64,000 nt of DNA from Macrotis lagotis (GCF_037893015.1 NC_133658.1:62639136-62703135); one strand, 5' to 3'. Counted from the stretch's first letter, positions 32,246 through 59,242 are shown. The notes: a model not told the origin generated them from the sequence alone. Made by a program: numbers and translations.

Positions 32246-32747
32246 ATTTTTTTGTTTTTTTGCAAGGCAATGGGGTTAAGTGGCCACACAGCTGGGCAAT
32301 TATTAAGTGTCTGAGGCTGGATTTGAACTCAGGTCCTCCTGACTCCAGGGAGGGTGCTGTATCTACTGCATCACCTAGCTGCCCACCAGCCCAGTCTTAT
32401 AGCTACCCTAGGTCTACATCTCTTTATTTGATCTATAGCTGACATATTAGCTGTGATCAAAATGGGGGATAGTGTGAAAACAATTTCTCACAACCATGTT
32501 GTGACAGATTAATTCCCTTTAGAGTATACTAAGCCTGTATCACATCTCCTTTTCTCACTATTTAGAAATTAAACTTCTATGTTTTTTTTTTCAGTTTTTG
32601 CAAGGCAATGGGGTTAAGTGGCTTGCCCAAGGCCACACAGCTAGGTAATTATTAAGTGTCTGAGGCTGGATTTGAACTCAGGTACTCCTGACTCCAGGGC
32701 TGGCGCTCTATCCACTGTGCCACCTAGCAGCCCCAAACTTCTATGTT
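32246..32747 (-). repeat. Two minus-strand CORE-SINEs
   Basis: Copies at about 32246-32393 (with a short internal deletion in the CORE) and at 32584-32734. The second is flanked by AAACTTCTATGTT at 32571-32583 and 32735-32747. Confidence 0.9.
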
Positions 32748-33099
32748 AATTATAAATCCAGGAGAACAATGCTCAGGATGTAAGGAAACCACCCTCCCAG
32801 GAAGAGACAAGAATTTTGGAAGCGATCTTTGAGGATGTTTTAATTAGAGGTATTGTGCAAATTCCTATGTACAGACCAGTAAGGAGGTTAATGATTTTTC
32901 CCATTTATCAAGTTTCTTGGTGACCATGGTCTCCATTTACCAAAGGTTTTGTCTGATAAATCCCAGAGAATAAAACTTCACATCCAAGTTTTATTTTTGT
33001 TATGTTTGTTTTAACCCTATGTTCTTGAGGTTTTTATAATTTCATTTTTGTATCTCCACTGCCCTGAGGGAGGAAAAGAAATACACATTTATGTGTCCC

Positions 33100-33690
33100 T
33101 GTGAGAAGTGCTTTTTACAAATAACTCTGCAAGGCAAATGTTATTATCTCCATTTTTACAGTTGAGGAAACTGAGGCAGAAAAAGTAAAGTGATTTACTT
33201 GCCCAGGATCACACAATTAAGTATCTAAGGGGCTGGATTTGAAATCAGGGGTTCCTGATTCTAAGTCCAGTACTCTTCATTGTGCCCCACAAATAGTAAA
33301 TATTAATAAAATGATTATTCCCATTCTTATAATCAACTTGACTTATTTTTTCACATCTTTGTGGTATACGTATAGGTTTGTCCTTCATATTTGGAAAGTA
33401 TTTCTTCTTTGCCTCCTAAAATCCTTCTCCTCTCAGTTGAAGTGCTAGCACCTTCATGAAACATTCTCCAGTATTCTCGTCTCCCAAATTTTCCTGCAAT
33501 ACCTAGAGTCCTTGATAGACAGCCTTGAGTCTGCACACCTACTAATAATATATTCTACCATCTCTCTTTTCCATAGTCTTAAAAAGATTGCAGTATGTTG
33601 TTGTAGAGAGATGGACTGGAATCAGAGACTTAGGCTGGATTCTATCATTAACACTAGTTGGAAACTAGGCAAGACATTTTCCCAACAATG
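33100..33690. repeat. MIR relics
   Basis: Minus-strand MIR at about 33100-33290 (GTTGAGGAAACTGAGGCAG) and a plus-strand head at about 33595-33690. Nothing else is recognised between 32750 and 34000. Confidence 0.65.
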
Positions 33691-34060
33691 AGGATTATTT
33701 GGTATGAGCTCTGACCGTGACCAGAAGAAATGGGATTAATCTGATTTTCCTACCTTTCCTTAGTTGTATGATCTGGGTTAGCATCATACAGCTTTCATTG
33801 CTATTTTGTTGTTGTATTTTTAATTGTGGTTTAAAAAAATGGACGTTACTGCAAAAAGACAAACAAAAGTCATAGCTTTTAAAGAGCATACTTCAATGAC
33901 TCTTAGAGATATTGTAATGCCTATTGGTTTGGCAAAGTTGAGGTTTTTTCTATTGAATTTATGAAATTTTATTACCTTAATTAACTCATCTTGATCTATC
34001 TAGGAAAATTTTCACATATGTAGAAGATTTACAAAAAGGAAAAGAATTGCAGACTGCTAG

Positions 34061-35450
34061 GTGTCTAACCTGATCTCAGATGCAGCAGGGATCAATAGGG
34101 CTTTGACATTTTCATTAACTAGCTTCCACAAAGTCAAGTATTTAAAGATCATTCAGGTTTACTGTGATTGGAGAAATTGTATCAAAGTGAAACAGAAAGA
34201 GTGGTCAAAGATGGAAAAAACCACGCCACAAACTGACAAACTATATTGCTTCAAAATGGTCCAAAGTCATCCTCAGAAAATAAGCCAAGATCTTCAGAGG
34301 GATCTGGCAGCTGGTGGGGTTGTTAACTGATGCCTCTGCTAGTATATCATAGGCTTAAGTTTATGGAAAATTGATAAGTCCCATTAAAAAAACTAGAAAG
34401 AAAAAAGGTAATTTTTAACCTTTTTTTTTTCATTCAAGGCTATACCAAAACCAATGACAGAATTATAGTTCAGGGTCACCTACAAATCAACAAGCATTTA
34501 TTAAGTGCCTATTATTTGACAGGCACTTTGCTAAGCACTAGGGGTATAAAGGCAAAAAACATTTGCTGCCCTCCAGGAGCTCACAATCTAATTGCAGGGA
34601 GACAACATGCAAAATGTACAAACAAGATAAAAATACAAATATATGTATATATTAATAATATATATGTATATATACACATATGGATATGTACATATCCAGA
34701 AAACTGAATTGGATATGAAGAGAGCTTTTGCAAAAATAATCATATTTGGCAATCCTGATGAGTTCCTGTTAAAGGGATATATGTGAAAAGATGGGAAGTT
34801 TAGTTAAGAAGAGTAAGATAGTAAGTAAGATATCTACCTTCCAAAAAATGATTTTTTTTAAACTTACAATTAACCTAGAAATCTTAACTTCATTGAGGGA
34901 TTAGTAAAATTCAACAAACTGTGATAGTGAGGAGCATAATTGTTCTGAAATTACAGAAATTCCCAAATGAAGATGGAATACTGTAACATGGCATTGTTCC
35001 ATGCTACACATCACCAAATATTAAGACATTTTTCCAAGACCATGCATTGTAGCTTGAGAGAACCCAATTGATTTAAATCTCATCGAAAACCTATAAGCTA
35101 GGGGCAGCTAGGTGGCGCAGTGGATAGGGCACCAGCCTGAGTCAGGAGGACATGAGTTCACATGTAACCTCAGACACCTAGCTGTGTGACCTTGGGCAAG
35201 TCACTTAACCCCACTGCCTTGCAAAAAAACAAAAAAAGAAAACTTTTGAGCTATGATCAAAGTTAGATTTCCAAAAAAAAACCCTCAAAAGGACTGTTCA
35301 AAGAAAGGTTCATGATATCCAACACGGCAAATGTAGTTTCCAATATCTTATGAACTCAATGCCAAATAATGTAAAACAAGTGATTGGAGCAAAAGGACAT
35401 ATTGCATATTAAGCTTTTTAAAAAGATGTAAAATTTGTTATGATTAAAGG
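34061..35450 (+). mobile_element. Dead Tc1/mariner-type DNA transposon with later insertions
   Basis: The plus strand at 34061-34330 encodes a Tc1-like transposase N-terminal stretch (KMVQSHPQKISQDLQRDLAA). Further on, about 35050-35095 encodes IDLNLIENL, the Tc1 DLNPIEN motif, and 35290-35400 continues (RTVQRKV, then a long diverged tail). A stop follows VVN at 34330, other stops and frame changes are frequent, so it is inactive. It is interrupted at about 34470-34720 by an ancient repeat (CATTTATTAAGTGCCTATTA, GGAGCTCACAATCTAATTG) and at 35100-35240 by a plus-strand CORE-SINE. I could not find terminal inverted repeats. Confidence 0.72.
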
Positions 35451-35784
35451 TCAAAATTTAATTTGACTTTGCCCTAAATAATTCTCACACCAGCAAAGTA
35501 GCTACCTCAATGTTATGAGGCTTAAATGAGAGGACTGATGCATTCCGTAAAGTCTTTGTAGACTTTAAAGCACTATACACACTCACACATCACACTGCTC
35601 AGTTTTGCTCCTTGCCAGTAGGGCTATCTTTTCCCACCAGCATTTCAATTAAGCGCTTAATGTTTTATAGGATTGAATTCTTGACAAACAACTCTGTATC
35701 ACTTGTATTTAGCTTACTCTAGCCCCTCCATAGAAGCCCTTTCTTTCCTTCTGGCTAATTCATATGCAATCTCTTCCAAACAAT

Positions 35785-36545
35785 CAATCAATAACCATTT
35801 ATTATAGTGCCAGGTCCCGGAGATACAAAAAGGCAAAAGACAGTCTCTGCCCTCCAGGAGCTCACAATCTAATAGGGGAAGACAATATGCAAACAAGTAT
35901 ATACAAACAAGCTATATACAGGATAAATAGGAAATCATTAGTAAAGGGAAGGCACTAGAATTAAGAGGGTTGGGAAAGGCTTCCTGTCAAAGATGAGATT
36001 TTACTGTTGGGACTTAAAGAAAGCTAGAGAAGGCAGTAGGTGGATTTAGAGGGAGAACATTCCAGGCTTGGGAAAGAGCTAGAGACAATGCCCAGAGGGG
36101 GAGAGATGGAGTGTTCTCTGTGGCACTGCCAGGAGGGTGACCCTGGATAAAGGAGTACAACTGGAAGGTAAGAGAGGGAGAGGTTATGAAGAGCTTGGAA
36201 TGTCAACCAGAGCATTTTGTGTTTGATCCTGGATGAGAAAGGGTTTAATAACTAGTTTTTAAATGGGAGGAGTGGGGTGGTGACATGGGTGGACCTACCT
36301 TTTAGCAAAACCACTTGATGGCTGAATAGAGGATGGATTGGATTGGGGAAGAGTTGTGGGGCGGTCAAAGCCACTAACTGACTTTGGCGATTATCCAAGC
36401 ATGAGGTGATGAGGATCTGCCCCAGTGTGGTGGCAGGGTCCTAGAGAAGGGGGCATATACAAGAATGATGAGAAGGCTGTGGCAACAGCATGGATATGGG
36501 GGTGGTGTGAGAGAATGAGGAATCAATCTAGGATGACTCCTGGGA
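35785..36545 (+). repeat. Long ancient interspersed repeat
   Basis: Begins with the CATTTATTA and GCCCTCCAGGAGCTCACAAT module, then runs through AGAACATTCCAGGC, AATGCCCAGAG, TTGATCCTGGATGAG, GATGGATTGGATTGGGGAAG and CTAGGATGACTCCTGG. Partial copies of its first module lie at 22520-22610 (in CARMIL2 intron 11), 34480-34640 and 53525-53650. The family is not named here. Confidence 0.6.
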
Positions 36546-36549
36546 AAGA

Positions 36550-39500
36550 GTGGAGTCCAAAGACTTGTGATTATTCATCTCCTGCCTTTCCTCCAATTGA
36601 AGTGACTTCATTATGCCATCCCTGGATCTTGGCACTTATTTCACTCCCTCAAAACAACAAATACTTATGGATAAGCATTTGAGTTTCTAGCATGTGAAAA
36701 GTGAGGAGTTAGTCAGTGAAACAAAGAATCCCTACCCCCCAAAACTTACATTCCATTGTGGCAAAAACAGTAAATACATAAAAAGTTATAAACAGAAGAT
36801 AGATACGATATTTTAGGGTGGAAAGGCACTAAACTGGGGATAATCTGGAAAAAATTCTTATAAGTAGTGGCATTTGAGCAGAATGGGAAAGGAGATCAGG
36901 AATAGGGACCAAGCTGTGAAGAGGAACAACAGGTAATTAAGCATGCGTGGTATGTTAAGAATCAGATGATGGAGGACTTTAATCTATTTGATGGAAGTAT
37001 CTGGAATAGTGATAAGGTCAGGCACGCCCTTCCAAGTGAATCACAAATTCAATGAGGAAAGAGTCCCAGTGTCTAGTACCTGCCCTCACAGATAGGCATG
37101 GACCACAGACCTGATGGGATTTTTTTGTCTTGACTTGAGGGAGGTGAAGTTCACCTGTTTGTCTTGGTGGCTAAGGACACCTATATCCCACAGGGCCAAA
37201 CCATTCTGGGTCAAAGTCATTGAGTACTGAACTTGGAGGACAGGATTCAGAATACCTAATGCCGTACAAATGAGATTAGGTAATCAATACCTATTGGCTT
37301 GACCTCATCAAGCAGACAAAGACATACTTTAAACAAAGGAGAGCACGATGCAAAAAGAACAGTTAGACTATTATCAAGACTGAGAGATCTAAGACTGCCA
37401 GAGTCAGGTATAGGAAAAGAAAAAGGAAGGTGCTTTTTTCTCCACCCACTATTCATCCTGGGCCTACCACACCTTTCTCTCAGTCAAAACTTACCACCAA
37501 GAATGTGATTGTGAGGTCAACAAAGTTGATGGATGACAGTGCCTGAATGTCATCCTTTGCAAAAATGGCTCCACTTTAACTAGAAATATCTAAACTGATT
37601 CTGAAATTGCAGGCAACTTGGGAAGCCTGGAGTAAAGAGAACCTCAAAATGTACCAATTGCCCTAATCATAGGATTTAAGAGTTAGAAAACACACACCTG
37701 GTCTAAGCCCCTTCCTCATTTTAGATAGAGGAAATCCAGATTTTTCTGAGAAGCAAGCAGCTGGTGCCCAGCCAGCTCACAGATAATTAAGTGATAAAAT
37801 CAAGTTTTGAACTTGTTTTTGCATAATGCTACTCTTCCATACTTCAGAGCTACATTTATGCCCATTATGCAGATGAAGGCCAGCTTGCCAAGTGGCAAAG
37901 ATCACGAAAGGAAGAGGGATCCAAGGAAGACTTAACTAGGGGTTAGAGAACACCCCACAATTGGATGAACATAAAGACTTGACAAAATTAGCTGAGGCAA
38001 CAGCCTCAATGTACAAGCAATAAGGTGAAAATGGCTGGATGATCTGAAAGTAAATGGGCGGAGTCCAGATCAGAGGGCTATGAAGCCTGGTGGCTAAGGC
38101 ATTACTTTTTGAGTAGGGGAGTGGAATAAGAGAAGAGATTAATGGGGAGATATCATGGGGCTGGAAATCAGAAGACCAGGTTCTAGACTCAGTGTTATCA
38201 CTTAACAAGCTCCCAGAGTACTGGTCAATTTTATCAAGAAAGTACAAGCAAATATTAAAATATCTCTAATGTGAGAAAGACAGACATGTATCTATAGGTT
38301 CCAAAGTTGGTTGATCAGAAGCTAAGAAAAACCTACTAAAACTGTTTTTCCCATCTGTAGAATGGTGAGAATTTCAGGATAGCTATTGTGGTGTTGTTCA
38401 ATCACATCTGACTCTGTTACTCCATTTGGACCACAGGCCTTGTTTGCCATTTCCTTTTCCAGCTCATTTTATAGATGAGGAAATCGAGGGAATCAGGGTT
38501 ATAGGACTTGCCCAGGGTCACACAGCTAATGTCTGAAGCCAGATTTGAACTCAACAGGATAACTCTTTGAACTCCAGGACTAATATTCTAACTGCCCACA
38601 AATGGTTGTGGGAGGAAATATTTCATAAATTAATCAAATAGAGTAGTTAAAATTTTATAAAAAGGGATCATAAAGGCCAAGAGCAAAAATGAGGAGATAA
38701 ACGGGGTAATTGTGCCTAGCTGTGTGGCCTTGGGCAAGCCACTTAACCTCGAAAAAACTAAAAAAAAAAATGAGATAAGAGACAAAGCAAAGAGGGAGAA
38801 TTTCAGCATCTATTCAAGGAGTTAATTAGGTGAGATTTCTATCAAGGCTGCTTAGGAGCTGCACTCCACTCTTTTACCCCTTCCTCTAAAAAAAGAAGGT
38901 GAACTAAAGTCTGGGGCAATTACAACATTCTCAAGAATGCCAAAAAACAGTGAGCCCCATTAGTTTTCAGCAAGGAGAGCCCAGGCTGCATTTAAACAAG
39001 AACCCATTCCTTGTGTATTAGTTCTGGAGGGCAAGATGGGTGCAACAAGTTACAGGAAGAAGGAGTTAGGTCACCATAAGAAATAAACTGTTTTAACAAT
39101 TAGATTAATTCAGCAGTCTTACTGAAGAGAAGGATGCTGGAGAAGGAAGGACTAATACAGTTTTTTCCTTCCACATTTCTTTTCTGAAGTCTTAAAGCAG
39201 TAGAAAAAATTGTGAAAAAACAATTTTGCTAAAAATATATATATGTTAATGGAAGGAACTAGGGTTTGGTGATCTATTTCCTCCCACTGAGAAAATAGGA
39301 AGGGGGGGAAGAGATGAAGAATATTATTTTCTATCTTTTGCATGATTTTTTCACTTGGCAAAATCTCCAGAAGGTATAAAGGTGAATTAGAAGAGATGTT
39401 AGCCTATCGGGACAGCTATTTCAACTTGCTGCGGGCCCCTGTAAGGAAGATAGGTAGGACTGAAAGTTTACTTTCTATGAAACAGTCTCTAAACCAAGGC

Positions 39501-41915
39501 TCTCCCATCACTATCATTCATGGAATAATTTTATGTAAGTGAATATGAATCAAAGATCCACAAAAAAGGAATTTCTGTAAAGCTTCTAAAAGGACGGGGG
39601 CTGGAGCAGAAGAAAATGAAATTCAATGTCAGCTTTAGAGAGACCATGGAAGATCAGGATATTGAGATAAAAGTGCTTCTGATAGTTTTGGTTTTTGCTC
39701 TGGCAAAAGTGGGGATCTGACTATGAATCTAGGAGGTTCTGGAAATAAATAACATACCAAGCTTACAAAACAAAGGTCAACCTTTTGAGTTATAAAGGAA
39801 CAGGTTGATTGTTACCTGGAGTAAGGTCAGAAGTATTATATAGATCATTATGTTATAAAACACAAGGAACTTAGTTAATGGGGCAGAGATGTCTGGCAGG
39901 GAGACCCCCTGGATAATATAAACCCAAAAGTTCAACCAGGAAAGGAAGTAGTTCCAACTTTTTTTTCCCTAGAAGGTAAGGCCAAGAAAGGGAGCTAGTC
40001 ATTTTGAATACAAGAAAACTGATGCATTGCCCAAAGAAGTTCATATAGTGGAAAGAATACTGGACCTGGAGAAAAGACTTAAGTTCGACGTACAGTCCTT
40101 CTGCCCTGCAAAAATATGATCCTTTTCAAACTTGAGTCCTTGATCACTGGAAAAATGGACAATCAGTAAAACAAGGTGGGTCCCTGACAAATTTAAGACT
40201 GATGAGCTAATAAAGATCCCCAGTTCTTCTGAGAATAGAGAACTATTTCTGGTGAGACCTAACCCATTAAGATCAATAAATATCCCCAATCAGAAAATCA
40301 TCTCAATAATGAAACTTGAAGGAAAAGGAGCCTCACATTAAATGCTTTTGGGTTTAAACTGAGAGTCAAAGTCAAGATTTGAAGTGGAAAGCACTAATGT
40401 CAAGAAATAAAAAAAAGTGACCTGTATAAAGTCAAGTCTGTCTGCCTTGCAGGAAAAACAAAACATACAAGGTGTTTGTCATCATGCCCAAAGGACAGCC
40501 ATCAAGGGCTGATAAGGCATGAATGGGGGTGAAGCTTGGGTGCCCCACAAGGGGATGATTTCTTGAGTCTAGACTGTGACCAGCTTTCAAGGTCAGCTTG
40601 ACCCCTATGTGGTATGAAGGGAGGAGTAAGGCTAAGCAAGGTAGACCTGTGGCTCTTAGGGAATCTCTGCAATCAGGCAGAGAAACCGAATTTAGGGTCT
40701 GACAGATGATACAAATTAGGATGATGAGATCAAGGCTACTGAGGAGTTACAGGTTTGGAATATGAGATTAAACTTCTAAAAATGACAAGTACATTCAGGG
40801 AAAAATAAAGAGATTCAGTGGGAGGGAGGAGTGATGTGAGCTTTTAAAAAGCAGAGACTGTCTTTCTCCCTGTTCTGTACAGATCAGGGAACACTGTGGG
40901 CGCTTGGGAAATGCTGAACACAATACAGAAAATACAACAGAGACCATGGATCCCAGAAAGGGAACTGGAAGTGGTGCTCCAAGTCCTCACTTCCCTCCTC
41001 CTCAAATGCCTGCTGTATTCAATAATAGACATTTCCCCCACTAGAGTGTGTTCAGATTATACCCACATCCAAGTTCACAGCACCTCACTGCCTGGTGAAG
41101 ACAATAGGATGAGCCAAAGAGAAGTATTTACCTATTAATGCAGTGAGCAGCAGCAGCTAATGCTTGCTCTGCTTGGCAAGGACTTTTAAAGATTCTGAAC
41201 AAAGCATTAAAGATATCAAGTTTGAAAAGCACAAACAAGGAAAGAGGAATTCTACCTGCTGCCCTGGGTAGAGGTTCAATTCAGAAGAATAATAAAGGCA
41301 AAGACAGAAAGGCGGCAACTGCTCTTCAAGGGGACAACCTTGACAAGACCTCACTGAAGGAACTCCTGCCACTCAGCCCCCTCCTACTTTCCCATCGAGG
41401 CCATGCAAGGCTGCAACTTCCTGGTGTCCTCTGCCTTCCTGATTTTTTATAGATTTCAAAGATTCCTTCAATCTGGTGGCTTGGAGCCTTAACTACATCT
41501 AGGGTTCTTTCATCCCAAGTTTTGTGACTCCTCTGAAAGAGTGGTTGTGGGGAACAAAGAGAACAAGAACTGCATTGGTGATACAGAAAGAAATGCTTCT
41601 TGAGATTCAGCACTTCAGACCTGGAGATTAATTCATGAACACAAACACATTCTCCCCCAGCAAACTTCACAGGAATTCTGCATGCAGCCTGTCCCTCAAA
41701 ATCCAAGTGGTTTCGTGGGCTCTTTTCCATATGCTGGAGCAGGCCCTGACTTCCCAGGAACACGGCATGCCATCTGAGGGCAAAGAAGAAAACAAAAGCC
41801 TGGCAGCTTTGCCTGTGGCAGCTGGAGAACAGCTTGAAATAAGTCTGGGGATGACAAAACCCTATCAAGCCAGGAACTGAGTTCTTACACAGCTCAAACG
41901 AAACTAGCTGTCTAG
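36550..41915. other. Intergenic DNA between CARMIL2 and CTCF
   Basis: A minus-strand long-tail SINE lies at 38393-38600 and a CORE-SINE tail fragment at 38714-38771. A MIR-like piece lies at about 37680-37830. The rest, including about 38.8-41.9 kb, shows no SINE, no domain and no spliced gene that I can support. Confidence 0.6.
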
Positions 41916-41919
41916 AGCA

Positions 41920-43311
41920 CATGTTAATCCATTATTATTTATTAGCTGTACAGCAGTATAATTCACCTTCCCAGCTTTCAAACCCCCATTACATATTTTA
42001 TTACAGTTCTCATGTTGGCCTTCTAAAATAATGAAAAATATCACACAGTACAGCGAAGTACAAAAATGCATCAACCTAGAGTCTGATAGCTATACTCATA
42101 GCCTTTTTTAAAAGCGATACAGAGAAGAAAAATTTGTTTGAAATCAGCAAGACTCTATAAAAAGCTTACATTTTTAACATGACAGTCCATATACAAGCAT
42201 CATTTGTTTTGAAAGTTGTGTTTGTTTCACATTATTGTTTTTTTTTAAGATCCAAAATTTAAATTACTGACCTAGAGAAATTTCCTGGCCCAGGTTTTCC
42301 AAGGGCTACCATGACCCACTTAAAACCGCTGTTTATGCCTTAACAGAGGATTCGTAAAACACAAAAATACAGCTATAAAACGGAGCAAAGAAAATGTAGA
42401 TGTGAAATCATAACAGAGTTAATTATACAAGGTTCAAATGCCAGTTCCATGTGCTTGGAATAAAAAACGTTCCACGTGGACTCCCATTATTCAGCAAGCA
42501 ATAGTCTGGGTACCTTCTTCTACGTGATTGTGATCCATTAATTTTTTTTCCAACATTTACATACTATTGAATCTGTTGTAACTTAATTTCTAAGTTATTT
42601 AAAATGCTGGGCTTCTTAAACTGCACTTCTTTCCAACCTCTTAATTAATGGAAAAGATTAAAATGTAAAAAAAAAAAAAAAAAACCAAAACAAAAAACCA
42701 GGTATTTACAAGCTTGACCATAACACATACTTTGCTAAGAAAGCAGCAAAGTGTTCAGGACAGAAATCAATCATAGCATGCCATATTACTGGTGTGCAGC
42801 TAACTCCAAGCCATAGGGAGTCAGGGAAAAGCAAAAATAAAAATGGTTTAAAAGTCTAGGACCCTCCCAAGTCTGCATTTACAATTAAAAACTCTTCTAG
42901 GAAGGGGATGTAGAACTTTGGGAAACCTTGGTGGCAATTCCGGAGTGGTTTACCATAAGGGCGTCAGTGAAGGGCTTCAATGTTTCCATTTCCATCTATC
43001 AAAACTGGTTACATGTAAACATGGTCCTGAGACCATCACTGCAAAGTTGATCTCAAATTTCATCGTCAACCCCTTCAAGGACTCAGTGTGTATTCTAACA
43101 TTCCATGATCTGCAACGCTAACATCAAACAGCAAGTTTTCTAGTTAATCACATTTTCTACCATAATTGTTGAAGTTTAAGTTCCCAGTATGTTTGGTAAA
43201 ATGGTCTAAAATGATGCATTTCCCAAAGCCAAGAAAACAAAAGAAAAGAGAAAATAAGATTGAGCCGTTTAAACACAGCCCAGGCCAGTTCAGTTGGCAG
43301 AGCCTTCTCCA
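41920..43311 (-). other. CTCF: CTCF 3'UTR
   Basis: About 1.39 kb of AT-rich sequence between the CTCF stop (43314-43312) and its polyadenylation signals. It contains no recognisable SINE, unlike the surrounding DNA, which fits a constrained UTR. A run of 19 A on the plus strand lies near 42666-42684. Confidence 0.75.
41938..42002 (-). terminator. CTCF: CTCF polyadenylation signals (AATAAA at 41938 and 41997)
   Basis: TTTATT on the plus strand at 41938-41943 and at 41997-42002 reads AATAAA on the minus strand. The distal one (41938) lies in a TA-rich context (AATAAATAATAATGG). Cleavage would fall near 41915-41925. Confidence 0.65.
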
Positions 43312-56509
<13,198 letters not shown>

Positions 56510-57265
56510 TTTCTTGCCCTTTATTAAAAAAAGATTACAAGATTAAAAAAAAGAAAAGATCATTTTCATTCAGTTCAAGGACAAATGAGAAATGTAGCAT
56601 AAATGAGAAAACTACAGCAATGAGAAATTGTGTTTTGTCCTCGCTAATAAAAAAAGCACTTATATAAAACTGCATTTTGGTGATTTTTTGAAAGTATTTT
56701 TTAGTTAGTGATAAAAAAAGTTAAAAAGTTTAAGTTAAAAAAAATCATTTCCTAAAAGAATTCCAGTCTTTCTACCTTGGGAAATGAAAAATTACCACCA
56801 CCACCACCAATAAAACAAGTTGGAAATGTGTATGACAATGTTTATAACATTCTGTTCTAGTAGAGAAGGAAAAAACCCTCAAAAAAAGAAATGTAAAGCA
56901 AAATTGCATTGGATGAGGTGGTATAGACTGGTAGAAATTAGAACATATTTGGAATAATCCTATAGCCCCTGAATTATTACAGAATATCAATTTTTAGTTC
57001 ATTTATACAAGTATTCTTATACCTTTAATTAAGATATGTAGAATTTCTTTGTTAACTATAATTTTGTTCTTTCTACAATATTTTATTTTCTAAATGTGAT
57101 TTAAAATTAATGAACACTAAAATAACTACATATATAATAATAAATCAGAAAACAGCCAGTCAGTATACTAACACATTATGTAATACATAAAAGAATTTTT
57201 AAGATTTTGTGATTTGTGAATCTGCTGAAAAAAATGAGGTAACTATTTAGCTACTATGTCCACAA

Positions 57266-57613
57266 GGATCACAGAATTTGAGCTGGAAGGGACCCTAGGA
57301 ATTGGATCAACCCTAACTTTTTGATTTTGCAGATGAGGAAATAGATCTGAATCTGTAGTCATGTACTTCAATACCAGGTCTTCCCTTTCCTTCTTCAGGC
57401 ATCTTTTTAAACTCTTCTCTCCTTATTCAGTCAAATAAGGTGATATCCCTTCACCCAAACAGGTATTTTTTTTAATTTAAGGCAATGGAACTAAGTGACT
57501 TGCCCAAGGTCACACAGCTGGGTAATCATTAAGTGTCTTGAGGCCACATTTGAACTCAGGTCCTCCTAACTCCAGGGGCCAGTACTCTTATCATCTGTGC
57601 CACCTAGGTAACC
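57266..57613 (-). repeat. MIR-like relic and CORE-SINE
   Basis: 57266-57360 is an ancient repeat piece (GAGCTGGAAGGGACCC). A minus-strand CORE-SINE lies at about 57460-57613, with GGTATTT at both ends. Similar GAGCTGGAAGGGACC-type relics lie at 46575-46650, 59020-59190 and 61612-61780. Confidence 0.75.
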
Positions 57614-58661
57614 CCGCCCCGGGGTATTTCTTAAAAACTTTCCTTAGAGGAAAATCATATTTCAAATATAATTTCAGTTGCAGCAATGTATTTCCATAAT
57701 TTATTTTAACAAGAACACAGAAACTGGGGTGCGCTCTAGATACATAGTGAGTCTCAAATGGTAAAGATCCTTGTTCAAAATCTGCTTCTGATACAGACTG
57801 GGTGTACCCCAAGCAACTCTCCAGGTCCACAAGTTGTAGAGCAAGTACCAATCTATTCCTTATCAGGAGCTCCTTACACCCATAATAACACTTAAGTCTG
57901 ATTTAAAAATGATCCGTGAAAATTGTCCTAAATAGATAACTACAAAAAAAAAAAAAATTGTAATTCCCCAAAATTAGTGGTTGGGTATACTTATGCTAAA
58001 AAAACTATTCCAATAATGAAAAATTGATGCTTGCTTCAGGCAGTGAATACGATCTCTTACACTGAGCATTTTGAGTCCTCTCATCTAATCTAACTCCACA
58101 CTATTTCTTCTATTGTATTTTCTACTGTTTTCCCCAATATACCTTTCCCATCCAGTCCACCTGGGTTTTCTCATCTTCTGTAATCATGTTTTACTGATGC
58201 TGTCATTTTTCCTCATGTCTCTTGGCCTTCACCATCTATCTCAAGTCCATTATCTTACAGGAAGCTTTTGATCCCTTTTCATCTCTTCTTTGCAAATTCC
58301 TATTGCATTCATCTTCTAAACCACTTGATTTAATATGTAATTATTTTCTAATTGTCCCATGTTATCCTCTCAGCTAAATTGCAGGGTCCATGTAACCTCT
58401 TTTGTATCCCCTATGTTCTCCTACATATTATATACAGGCTGATTACTTTTACACTTTTATTATTTTTTTAAGAAGCTTCTTTTTCCCAATTAAAGCTTCC
58501 ATTTGGCACTCTATTCCCCACCCCCAACTCCCTTTTAATTTGTCCTTTCTAATTTGGCATGTCTGGCACCTGCCCTCCCACCCTTTCTGTTTCCTTTGGT
58601 CACTAGTCAGAAGCTACCAAACACCACCGATGAAGTAACCTGTCCTTATTCCCCGCCCCCA

Positions 58662-58663
<2 letters not shown>

Positions 58664-58696
<33 letters not shown>
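58664..58696. repeat. Poly-C run of 33 bases
   Basis: An uninterrupted run of C from 58664 to 58696, preceded by further C-rich sequence (CCCCGCCCCCATG). On the minus strand this is 33 G in a row, which can fold as a G-quadruplex. Such a length is rare and is also a typical place for read errors. Confidence 0.97.
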
Positions 58697-58697
<1 letters not shown>

Positions 58698-59242
58698 CCT
58701 TTTGGCAGAAACTGACAGATACCTAAAACTAACCAAGAGAAAAAACAATCCCATTTTCTAAGACCTAAGGAAAAGGGTTTTACAAACCTTCCTTAGCAAC
58801 CAGTTCCAACATTTAACTCACTGTTAGGAAATTCTTCAAAAGTATTTTGAGACTGCAATTTTACCCATTCCTTCTTATTCTATCTATCAAGAATGACAGA
58901 AAAATAGCCAAGAGTTAAATGTTTGTATGGTTGTTAAGACTCGGGCAACTAGCCACTCCATCAGAAGAATGCTTAGTTTTAAAACTGCAACTGAACAATA
59001 TTGTGGAGACACAGATGGCATAAATCTAGAGCTGGTAGGGGGTCTCAGAAGTTATCCAATCCAAGTCCTTTAATTTCCAGATAAGAAAATGGAGGACAAA
59101 GTGAAGCATCTTGTTCAAAGTCCTAAAGGGAAAGAGTCAGAGAAGGTAAACCCAAATCATCCTGATTCCAGAAGCAGAGCTCCCAAAGCATGCTATGAAT
59201 CTACAGGAAGGTGAAGAATACAAGTTAGACCTCCTTCTCCTT

